NCBI RefSeq assembly: GCF_001553455.1
Contig: NZ_BBOX01000244.1
Location: 1-40,619, forward strand
Source of the DNA: Streptomyces hygroscopicus subsp. hygroscopicus
Lineage (GTDB): Bacteria > Actinomycetota > Actinomycetes > Streptomycetales > Streptomycetaceae
DNA: 40,619 nt
Reading direction: 5' to 3'
Positions 24,954-31,525 of this stretch are shown piece after piece (the stretch's first letter is position 1; every line of letters starts with the position of its first letter). The notes beneath the pieces are model-generated. The model searched no databases. It saw only the letters and a list, made by a program, of their open reading frames with translations, and was not told the origin of the DNA. The translations under genes were made by a program, and so were the position numbers.

Positions 24954-25860
24954 CCGCGGGGGCACCCGCGCGCCGTACGAACAGCTCGTGCAGATCGCGT
25001 ACGGCGCGCGGCACGGAGCCCGAGCGACGGCGCTGGATCACCAGCAGCACCTCGGTGGCCCCGCCGTCCGCGAGCGGCCGGTAGGTGATCGCGCCACCGC
25101 GCTCCAGGGGGTCGCCGATGACGCTGAAGTCGGGGAGCACGGTGACGCCGAGCCCCTCGGCGACCATCAGCTTGCCCATCTCGGCACCGTCGGTGGCGTA
25201 CGAGAAGGAGGGGGCGCGCCCGGCCAGCAGCCGGTGGATGAAGCGGTGCATGAGATAGCCGGAGCGCATGACGATCAGCGGCTCCCGCTCATCCAGCAGA
25301 TCCGCCGCGCTCACCGTCGGCCGGGCGGCCAGCGGGCTGTCGGGGCGCAGACAGACCACCGGGCGGCCGCGCAGCAGCTCGGTGGTCTCCAACGAGGGCG
25401 GAACGTCGTCCCCCCGCAGGTAGTTGACCAGGCCCAGGTCGAAGCTCCCCTCCAGCAGCGCCCGGTGGATCTCGCTCTGCTGTGCGCCCACCACCTCGAC
25501 CTGGGTCACCGGATGGGTCGCGCGGAACTCCCGGACGGCCGGGATCAGCAGCGGGACCGTCGCGGTGTTGGCCGTGCCCAGCCGGATCATCCGGCTGACG
25601 CGGTGCTGGTCACCGGCGGCGCCGCGGAGCCGGTCGACGGCCTCGATGACGCTGACGATATGCGGCAGCAACTCCCGTCCCTCGGCGCTGATCGTCGTTC
25701 CGGAGCGCTTGCGCTCCAGCAGGTCCACGCCGAGTTCGCGTTCCAGATTGCGCACCGTCTCGCTGAGTGCCGGCTGGGACAGATGCAGTTCCTCGGCGGC
25801 GCGGCGGAGCGAGCCGAGGCGGGTGACCGCGGCGATGTATTCCAGCTGTTCGATACGCAC
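24940..25860 (-). CDS. LysR family transcriptional regulator
   Basis: 306 residues from GTG 25860, which puts RIEQLEYIAAVTRLGSLRRAAEELHLSQPALSETVRNLE, the winged HTH, at the N-terminus as usual; GTG 25911 would add 17 residues. The co-inducer domain spans about 90-300 (IRLGTANTATVPLLIPAVREF; YATDGAEMGKLMVAEGLGVTVLPDFSV). It is divergent from the polycysteine leader ORF with 206 bp between starts, so it probably controls the sulfonate operon and itself. CysB/Cbl-type sulfur control is a natural guess but not shown by sequence. Its end overlaps the convergent LLM gene. Confidence 0.88.
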   Translation of the reverse strand: MRIEQLEYIAAVTRLGSLRRAAEELHLSQPALSETVRNLERELGVDLLERKRSGTTISAEGRELLPHIVSVIEAVDRLRGAAGDQHRVSRMIRLGTANTATVPLLIPAVREFRATHPVTQVEVVGAQQSEIHRALLEGSFDLGLVNYLRGDDVPPSLETTELLRGRPVVCLRPDSPLAARPTVSAADLLDEREPLIVMRSGYLMHRFIHRLLAGRAPSFSYATDGAEMGKLMVAEGLGVTVLPDFSVIGDPLERGGAITYRPLADGGATEVLLVIQRRRSGSVPRAVRDLHELFVRRAGAPAATTP

Positions 25861-26029
25861 ATGCCGCAGAGTGCCCGCCCGCGCCGCGCCGTTCAAGGGG
25901 ATCCCTATCACGGTCTCATGAATACCGACTCACTCTCCGGCCCGTCTCCCGGGTAATCTCGAAGCAGGCGTCGTGGAATTTCCGCGGCCCGCCGCTTCGT
26001 CCGGGATATGGAACGCACCCCGGGCGTTC

Positions 26030-26059
26030 TTGACCGGCAGGACTTCCCCCTGGTTGGAT
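26030..26059 (+). promoter_or_regulatory. Promoter for a leaderless transcript starting at the polycysteine ORF
   Basis: TTGACC (26030-26035), an 18-bp spacer, then TTGGAT (26054-26059). The A of the downstream ATG (26067) is the eighth base after the -10 hexamer, at the usual +1 position. No Shine-Dalgarno lies before that ATG (GGTGAC only), as expected of a leaderless mRNA. Inferred from sequence only. Confidence 0.55.
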
Positions 26060-26066
26060 CGGTGAC

Positions 26067-26147
26067 ATGAACGGACAGGACCTCACGCGGCGACGCCATG
26101 TCGACCTCGCGCGTGTCTGCAGCGCGTTCTGTTGCTGTCCGGCCTGA
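26067..26147 (+). CDS. Polycysteine leader peptide (putative cysteine-responsive attenuator uORF)
   Basis: 26 codons, ATG to TGA. The peptide starts MNGQDLTRRRHVDLARV and ends CSAFCCCPA, so 4 of the last 9 residues are Cys, three of them consecutive (TGT TGC TGT). The RRRHVDL segment matches the short putative leader peptides found in actinobacteria upstream of sulfur genes. In mycobacteria, leaderless ORFs with consecutive Cys codons attenuate cysteine-related operons: with ample Cys-tRNA the ORF is read through and downstream expression falls; stalling relieves it. Here the genes downstream are sulfonate-sulfur enzymes. Orthology and mechanism are inferred; the codons and promoter placement are directly visible. 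Confidence 0.75.
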   Translation: MNGQDLTRRRHVDLARVCSAFCCCPA

Positions 26148-26447
26148 CCTGCCGCCGGGTCCGAGCAAGCACTGAGGAATCGCCTCCGCCGCACTTCCCG
26201 CCGCCTCACATGATCGGGAAAGGCTTCTAGATCCTCGGAGATCCTCCTCCCACGGGGATCCGTCGGAAAGGCCCGGCCCCGCCACCGGAGGAAATGCGGC
26301 CGGCCATACTGCCCCGCCCCGGTGCCATTCGCGCCACCCGGCCTTTTCGCTTCCGCGTCCGCGCCCGTTGAGGAATTCCGGTCGGCGCCGGGCGCCGATT
26401 CACCATGCCCGTATTCGTTCTACCCGTTCTCCCGGGAGTTCCCTTGT
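26148..26447. other. Long leader region between the polycysteine ORF and the LLM remnant
   Basis: 300 bases with lower GC3 order than genes nearby and no convincing ORF. It contains a possible hairpin around GATCCTCCTCCCACGGGGATC (about 26241-26262) and a purine tract CGGAGGAAATG (26287-26297) that looks like a Shine-Dalgarno plus ATG leading nowhere useful. This may be the former start of the LLM gene whose 3' part survives downstream. Confidence 0.35.
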
Positions 26448-26625
26448 CAGGACTTCGACGGCGTCACCGAGCGGACCAGGGACGTCCGTGCCTCCGCCGC
26501 CACCGCCGGCCGCCCGGCGCCCGGCTTCGCCCTCGACGGCTTTCCCGTCGCCCGTGACACCGGTACCGAGGCCGCCGGCACCCTCCGCGAGACCGTCGTC
26601 CGAAGAGCCGGAGGCGGACCGGCCG
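26448..26625 (+). pseudogene. Decayed LLM-type monooxygenase fragment
   Basis: For about 55 codons one frame shows almost exclusive G/C third positions and reads DFDGVTERTRDVRA, then PGFALDGFPVARDTGTEAAG and TLRETVVRRAG. This pattern (VRA..A..GR...FAL.GF.VARDT..EA...L.EIV) is typical of the C-terminal half of alkanesulfonate/dimethylsulfone monooxygenases. No barrel N-terminus precedes it and the frame degenerates after about 26625. It is probably what is left of a first monooxygenase gene of the operon. The family match is by eye. Confidence 0.5.
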
Positions 26626-26697
26626 GAGTCCGAGCCCGCGCTTTCCTGACCGCCGCCCCCCGTTCCCACGCATCGACCGCACCACGAAGGGTTGCCC

Positions 26698-27258
26698 ATG
26701 GCCACCGTCCTGTCCCTCTCCGGCTCCCCCTCCGCCACCTCCCGCACCGCCCGGCTGCTGCGCCATCTGGACGCGCGGCTGACCGCCCAGGGCCATGAGG
26801 TGATACCGCTCGATGTCCGTACCCTCCCCGCCGCCGCCCTGCTCGGCGCGGACTTCTCGCACCCGGCCATCGTCCGGGCCAAGGCCCTGGTCGAGCAGGC
26901 AGACGGGGTCGTCGTGGGGACTCCGGTCTACAAGGCCGCCTACTCCGGGCTGCTGAAGTCCCTGCTGGACCTGCTGCCGCAGTACGCGCTCACGGGCAAG
27001 ACCGTGCTGCCGCTGGCCACCGGCGGCAGCGTCGCCCATGTGCTGGCCATCGACTACGCGCTGCGGCCGGTGCTGTCCTCCATGGGCGCGGCCCATATCG
27101 TCCAGGGCTGGTTCACCCTCGACAAGGACATCACGGTGGAGCCGGACGGCGGGGTGAGCGTGGCGGCCGGGGCCGCCGAGGCGCTGGAGCAGGTCGTCGA
27201 CCAGTTCTCGGCGGCGCTCGGCCACCCCCGCACCACCGTGCTGGCCGCGGCGAGCTGA
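26698..27258 (+). CDS. ssuE: NADPH-dependent FMN reductase, SsuE/MsuE type
   Basis: 186-residue flavodoxin-fold reductase that supplies FMNH2 to the partner monooxygenase. The phosphate-binding loop is SLSGSPSATSRTARLL (residues 6-21), the flavin-contacting loop GTPVYKAAYSGLLKSLLDLLP, and the SsuE-typical GKTVLPLATGGSVAHVLAIDYALRPVLSSMGA is present. ATG 26698 has GAAGG seven bases upstream; an in-frame TTG two codons earlier is ignored. It is followed after 243 bp by the SsuD-type gene, and together they form a two-component alkanesulfonate monooxygenase. Confidence 0.92.
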   Translation: MATVLSLSGSPSATSRTARLLRHLDARLTAQGHEVIPLDVRTLPAAALLGADFSHPAIVRAKALVEQADGVVVGTPVYKAAYSGLLKSLLDLLPQYALTGKTVLPLATGGSVAHVLAIDYALRPVLSSMGAAHIVQGWFTLDKDITVEPDGGVSVAAGAAEALEQVVDQFSAALGHPRTTVLAAAS

Positions 27259-27276
27259 CCGTGCTGTCTGTGCCCG

Positions 27277-27352
27277 AGCCCGCCACCGGCACCGGCTCGG
27301 CCCCGGACACCCCAAGCCCGCCACCGGCACCCGCCCGGCCCCGGACACCCCG
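27277..27352. repeat. 38-bp direct repeat between ssuE and ssuD
   Basis: Two adjacent copies (27277-27314 and 27315-27352), each beginning AGCCCGCCACCGGCACC and ending GGCCCCGGACACCCC, followed by a third partial copy. The 243-bp gap they sit in is long for genes of one pathway and holds no ORF of its own. Confidence 0.7.
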
Positions 27353-27501
27353 CACCCGCCACCGCCACTGGCGGAACGCCCGTACGCGCACCCCGCACGA
27401 CCCGGCCCGCTGGAAGGTCCAGCGCGTCGGCCACCACGTGCCGGACGGAACGACACCACCCCGCCACGGGCTCCGGTAGCCCCCCGAACGGAGTGAGCAC
27501 C

Positions 27502-28659
27502 GTGTCCCTCACCTTCCACTGGTTCCTGCCCACCAACGGCGACAGCCGCCATGTCGTCGGCGGCGGCCACGGCGCGCCGGTCACGGCGGCCGGCGGAGAC
27601 CGCCCGCCGACCGTCGGCTATCTCACCCAGATCGCCCGCGCCGCCGAACACCTCGGCTTCGTGGGCGCGCTCACGCCGACCGGCGCGTGGTGCGAGGACG
27701 CCTGGCTGACCACCGCGATGGTCAGCCAGAACACCGAGCGGCTGAAGTTCCTGGTCGCCTTCCGTCCCGGCTTCGTCTCCCCCACCCTCGCCGCCCAGAT
27801 GGCCTCCACCTACCAGCGGCAGACCGGCGGCCGGCTGCTGCTCAACGTGGTCACCGGCGGGGAGAGCCACGAGCAGCGCGGCTACGGCGACTTCCTCGAC
27901 AAGGACGCCCGCTACGCCCGCACCGGCGAGTTCCTGAGCATCGTCCGCGACCTGTGGGACGGCAAGACCGTCGACCTGGCCGGCGAACACCTCCGCGTCG
28001 AGGACGCCAAGCTGACCCGGCTCCCCGACCCGGTCCCGCAGATCTACTTCGGCGGCTCCTCCCCCGCCGCCGGCCAGGTCGCCGCCCGCCACGCCGAGGT
28101 CTACCTCACCTGGGGCGAACCACCCGCCCAGGTCGCCCGGAAGATCGCCTGGATCCGCTCCCTCGCCGCCGAACAGGGCCGCACGGTCCGCTTCGGCATC
28201 CGGCTGCACGTCATCACCCGCGACACCTCCGACCAGGCATGGGCGGAGGCACGGCGCCTGCTCGACGGCTTCGACCCGGAGACCGTACGCGCCGTCCAGA
28301 CGGGCCTGGGCCGCAGCGAGTCCGAGGGCCAGCAGCGCATGCTCGCCCTCCACGGCGGCAGCCTGGACAACCTGGAGATCCACCCCAACCTGTGGGCCGG
28401 CATCGGCCTGGTCCGCGGCGGCGCGGGCACCGCCCTGGTGGGCAGCCACGCCGAGGTCGCCGAGCGGATCGCCGAGTACCACAGCGTCGGCATCGACGAA
28501 TTCGTCTTCTCCGGCTATCCCCACCTGGAGGAGGCCTACTGGTTCGGCGAGGGCGTCCTCCCCCTCCTGCGCGACCGGGGCCTGTGGTCCCACCCCTTCC
28601 GCACCTCCACACAACCCCCCACCGTCCAGGCGCGGTTCGCGACATCGGGGAGGCCCTGA
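27502..28659 (+). CDS. ssuD: FMNH2-dependent alkanesulfonate monooxygenase
   Basis: 385 residues. Luciferase-like enzyme that splits alkanesulfonates into aldehyde and sulfite using FMNH2 from SsuE. Diagnostic stretches are SLTFHWFLPTNGDSRHV at the N-terminus, FVGALTPTGAWCEDAW, FLVAFRPGFVSPTLAAQM, GRLLLNVVTGG, QIYFGGSSPAAGQVAARHAEVYLTW and GIDEFVFSGYPHLEEAYWFGEGVLP. GTG 27502 is preferred over GTG 27493 because it gives the family N-terminus and sits 8 bases after GGAG. No ABC transporter (SsuABC) is in the window. A perfect terminator follows. Confidence 0.92.
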   Translation: MSLTFHWFLPTNGDSRHVVGGGHGAPVTAAGGDRPPTVGYLTQIARAAEHLGFVGALTPTGAWCEDAWLTTAMVSQNTERLKFLVAFRPGFVSPTLAAQMASTYQRQTGGRLLLNVVTGGESHEQRGYGDFLDKDARYARTGEFLSIVRDLWDGKTVDLAGEHLRVEDAKLTRLPDPVPQIYFGGSSPAAGQVAARHAEVYLTWGEPPAQVARKIAWIRSLAAEQGRTVRFGIRLHVITRDTSDQAWAEARRLLDGFDPETVRAVQTGLGRSESEGQQRMLALHGGSLDNLEIHPNLWAGIGLVRGGAGTALVGSHAEVAERIAEYHSVGIDEFVFSGYPHLEEAYWFGEGVLPLLRDRGLWSHPFRTSTQPPTVQARFATSGRP

Positions 28660-28697
28660 CGGCGCGGTGTGCCGCGGAAGCCGCTGAACAGCGGGAG

Positions 28698-28728
28698 GTG
28701 TGCGGGCCCGGCCGACGGGCCCGCACAC
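28698..28728 (+). terminator. Terminator of the sulfonate operon
   Basis: Perfect 12-bp stem GTGTGCGGGCCC (28698-28709) / GGGCCCGCACAC (28717-28728) with a 7-base loop, 38 bases past the ssuD stop. Confidence 0.85.
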
Positions 28729-28747
28729 TCATGTTGCGCCATCCCGC

Positions 28748-28775
28748 TTGTCCCAGGTTGCCGCGCCGATACACT
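28748..28775 (+). promoter_or_regulatory. Promoter upstream of the STAND/TPR gene
   Basis: TTGTCC (28748-28753), 16-bp spacer, TACACT (28770-28775): a good match to the housekeeping actinobacterial promoter, just downstream of the ssuD terminator. Transcription would begin near 28782, leaving a leader of about 120 bases before the GTG at 28906. Confidence 0.5.
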
Positions 28776-28822
28776 GGGTAACGACTGCGCCCATCACATC
28801 GCGGGGAAACGGCAGGGACGGC

Positions 28823-28909
28823 GTGGCACCGGACATCGAGCGCGACGCGTCCATCCCCGCCCCAGGCACGGACGGAGTAGGCGATCACAGAGTCCAGCGG
28901 AGGCCGTGA
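28823..28909 (+). CDS. Possible 28-codon ORF coupled to the STAND gene leader
   Basis: GTG 28823 follows GGCAGGGAC at good spacing. The 28-residue product (VAPDIERDASIPAPGTDG, ending HRVQRRP) resembles nothing I know. Its TGA (28907-28909) overlaps a GTG (28906-28908) as GTGA, a coupling arrangement, but that GTG is in the wrong frame for the downstream gene. It may be a genuine small ORF, or the former N-terminus of the STAND protein displaced by an indel. Confidence 0.3.
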   Translation: MAPDIERDASIPAPGTDGVGDHRVQRRP

Positions 28910-28931
28910 ACGGCCCGAGGGTACGCGCTCC

Positions 28932-29000
28932 GAGCTGTCGGGCACGGCCCGCGATATTGTACAGGCCCGAGACATCAGCGGAGGCATTCACTTCCACGGG
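28932..29000 (+). other. In-frame segment upstream of the STAND start: conserved-looking N-terminal motif
   Basis: The STAND reading frame is open from 28881 (after TAG 28878-28880). Before the first usable start at 29061 it encodes ELSGTARDIVQARDISGG followed by IHFHG. The alternating VQAxxIxGGxHFH pattern recurs at the N-terminus of Streptomyces NB-ARC/TPR proteins and resembles amyloid signalling motifs of bacterial NLR-type proteins. There is no ATG, GTG or TTG in frame between 28881 and 29061. Confidence 0.55.
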
Positions 29001-29060
29001 CAGGAGAAACCGGGCCAGGGCGACTCATCGAGGCCCGTCCCCCGGCAGCTCCCGGCCGAT

Positions 29061-31298
29061 GTGCGCGGCTTCGTCAACCGCATCGATGAACTCGCTCAGT
29101 TGAACGCCGTTCTGGGCGGCGAGGGCGGTGCTCCGCCGGTCATCTCGGTATGCGTCATAGCCGGGACCCCGGGTGCGGGGAAGACATCCCTCGCGCTCCG
29201 CTGGGCCCATGAGGTCCAAGGGCGCTTCCCGGACGGGCAGCTCTACGTCAACCTGCGGGGTTACGACCCTGGGGAACCGGTCACCGCTCATCAGGCCCTG
29301 CACCGGTTTCTGATCGCTCTCGGCGTCGAGCCCGGTTCCGTGCCACGGGATACCGACGCGGCCTCCGCGCTCTACCGGTCACTGCTGGCGAACCGCCGCA
29401 TGCTCGTGGTGCTGGACAACGCGGCCACGGTGAGTCAGGTGCGTCCGCTGTTGCCCGGAAGCTCCGCCAGCCCGGTCGTCGTCACCAGCCGCAGCCGTCT
29501 GTCCGGCCTTGCCGTGCGGGACGGGGCGCGTCGGCTGACCTTGGGCGTGCTGCCCGAGCAGGAGTCCGTTGCGCTGCTGCGCACCGTCACCTCCGGATAC
29601 CGGCCCGACGACGAGCCGGAAAGGCTCGTGGAGCTCGCCCGGCTGTGCGCCGGGCTGCCGCTCGCCCTGCGGATCGCCGCGGAGCGCGCCGCCGGTCGGC
29701 CCCATCTGCGACTGGAGGACCTGATCACCGACCTGCGGGACGAATCCGCCCTCTGGGATGCGCTGAGCACGGGCGAGGACGAGGACGTCGAGGCCGTTCG
29801 TACCGTGTTCGCGTGGTCCTACCGGGCCTTACCCGATCAGGCCGCCCGTCTCTTCCGCCTCCTCGGTCTGCACCCCGGTCCCGAGTTCGGCCTCCACGCG
29901 GCCGCCGCTCTCGCAGGGCTGAGCACCGGCCGGACCCGGCAACTGGTGGACTCCCTGGTGGGCGCCCATCTGCTGGAGCAGACCGCCCCGGACCGCTATC
30001 AGTTTCACGACCTGCTGCGGGCGTACGCCGTCGACCAGGCGCAGTACGAGGAGCCGGGTCCGGAACGGGAAGCCGCGCTGCGCCGTGTGCTGGAGTGGTA
30101 TCTGCACACCGCGGACGCGGCACAGAGCTGGATCAGCCCGGCCGAGGATCGCCTGCGTCTCGACCCGCCGACGGAGGGTGTGCGCCCCCTGGTCTTCTCC
30201 GACCGTGACGCCGCGGTGGACTGGGCCGAGCGCGACCACGACAATCTCCTGGAGAGTGTCCGCGCGGCGGCGGCCACCGGGCACGACCGGCTGGCCTGGC
30301 AGTTGTCCGCCGCCCTGTGGGACGCGCAGTCTCCCTCCGCACCCGGCACCGACTGGCCGGCCGTGGGGCGCATCGGTCTGGAAGCGGCGGAACGGCTCGG
30401 TGATCGAGCCGCGCAAGGGCATCTGCTCACAGATCTCGGCATGGCCCACACTCGGATCAATAAGCTGGTGGAGAGCCTGGAATGCCATCAGAGGGCGTTG
30501 GCCATCGCACAGGGACGGGGTGACCGCCTCGGCGAGGCCCACGCCCTCAACCTGATCGGCCTGATCCATCTGCGCACCAGACACCTCGACGTGGCCGCAC
30601 ACCACTTCGAGCAGGCCATTTCCGCCTTCCGAGAACAGGACGCCGCGCACTGGGAGGCCACTGCACTGTCCAACCTCGCCAGCACCCACTACAGCGCGGG
30701 ACGCCTGTCCGAGGCCACGACCGTGACCGGACAGGCGCTGGCGGCGCACCGCTCCCTGAACAACGAGCGTGGCGAGGGCAATGCGCTGCGTCTCCTGAGC
30801 GGTATCCAGCGCGAACAAGGCGACCGCCAGGCAGCGCTGAGCTCCGCTCAGCAGGCGCTCGACATCGCCCTCGATCTGCGCGACCACCGGCTCGAGGGGT
30901 TCTGGCTCATCGCCTTGGGAGACGCCCAGCGAGACATCGGCGAATTCGGCGACGCCCTGATCTCCTACCAACGGGCCGCGACGCTGCACCAACGCCTCGG
31001 TGACCGCAGCAGGCAGGCGCTTGCCTGGAACGGTACGGGAGACACGTACCACCGGCTCGGCCGGAACCGTGAGGCCGCCGACTTCCACCGCCGGGCCGCG
31101 GCCACTCATCATGACCTCGGCGACCACTGGCACGAGGCCCAAGCACTCGACGGCCTGGGCACGGCTCTGCACGACGAGGATCCGGAGGCGGCCCGCCAGC
31201 ACCGGGTGACGGCGCTGAGGCTCCTGGCCGACTATGACGATCCGCGGGCAGTGACGCTACGGGGCGACATCGAGCGCAGGCAGACGGAGACGGGGTGA
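29061..31298 (+). CDS. STAND-class NTPase (NB-ARC-like) with C-terminal TPRs
   Basis: 745 residues from GTG 29061. Walker A is GTPGAGKTS (35-43), Walker B RMLVVLDNA, the sensor strand VVVTSRSRL, and the GxP motif CAGLPLALRIAA; a winged-helix part ends HDLLRAYAVDQAQYEE. From about 430 to 735, tandem tetratricopeptide repeats appear at about 40-residue spacing. This is the ATPase-TPR part of AfsR-like regulators without the SARP DNA-binding domain, and also the core of bacterial NLR-like immune proteins. Homologues normally include upstream sequence that here lies in frame but without a start codon, so the 5' end may be frameshifted. No effector domain is fused. Confidence 0.88.
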   Translation: MRGFVNRIDELAQLNAVLGGEGGAPPVISVCVIAGTPGAGKTSLALRWAHEVQGRFPDGQLYVNLRGYDPGEPVTAHQALHRFLIALGVEPGSVPRDTDAASALYRSLLANRRMLVVLDNAATVSQVRPLLPGSSASPVVVTSRSRLSGLAVRDGARRLTLGVLPEQESVALLRTVTSGYRPDDEPERLVELARLCAGLPLALRIAAERAAGRPHLRLEDLITDLRDESALWDALSTGEDEDVEAVRTVFAWSYRALPDQAARLFRLLGLHPGPEFGLHAAAALAGLSTGRTRQLVDSLVGAHLLEQTAPDRYQFHDLLRAYAVDQAQYEEPGPEREAALRRVLEWYLHTADAAQSWISPAEDRLRLDPPTEGVRPLVFSDRDAAVDWAERDHDNLLESVRAAAATGHDRLAWQLSAALWDAQSPSAPGTDWPAVGRIGLEAAERLGDRAAQGHLLTDLGMAHTRINKLVESLECHQRALAIAQGRGDRLGEAHALNLIGLIHLRTRHLDVAAHHFEQAISAFREQDAAHWEATALSNLASTHYSAGRLSEATTVTGQALAAHRSLNNERGEGNALRLLSGIQREQGDRQAALSSAQQALDIALDLRDHRLEGFWLIALGDAQRDIGEFGDALISYQRAATLHQRLGDRSRQALAWNGTGDTYHRLGRNREAADFHRRAAATHHDLGDHWHEAQALDGLGTALHDEDPEAARQHRVTALRLLADYDDPRAVTLRGDIERRQTETG

Positions 31299-31331
31299 GC
31301 GCACCCCTGCCCAGCAGGAGTGCTCGCCCCG
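31291..31331 (+). terminator. Hairpin at the 3' end of the STAND gene
   Basis: CGGGGTGAGCGCAC (31291-31304) pairs with GTGCTCGCCCCG (31320-31331) with a small bulge; the left arm includes the TGA stop. The remaining gap to the convergent multicopper oxidase gene (31332-31525) shows no gene. Confidence 0.5.
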
Positions 31332-31525
31332 TTAAGTGACCACGTCTCGTGTCCGCTTCTTCAGGCTCCCCGCCTCAGCACGAGCGGCCGTACGCGCCGC
31401 GGTCCCGCTCGGCCGGGAGGCGTCGCGGCCGTGCTGTGTCTCCCGCCGGGCCCGCGGCGCGAGACCGTGGGCCCGGTGGGCGACCGTGGGCGTCGGCGGG
31501 AGGAGTTGTTCGGGCGCCGCCGCGC

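Noticed and set aside
22700..24965. Minus-strand frames of 378 and 460 codons across the GMC and F420-type genes
   Set aside because: Antisense shadows of two genes with clear motifs; the Cys/Trp-rich stretches come from the 36-bp array.
26322..26798. 158-codon ORF upstream of and overlapping ssuE
   Set aside because: Only the middle 55 or so codons have coding bias; the beginning and end do not, and the frame runs over the real ssuE start. Treated as a pseudogene fragment.
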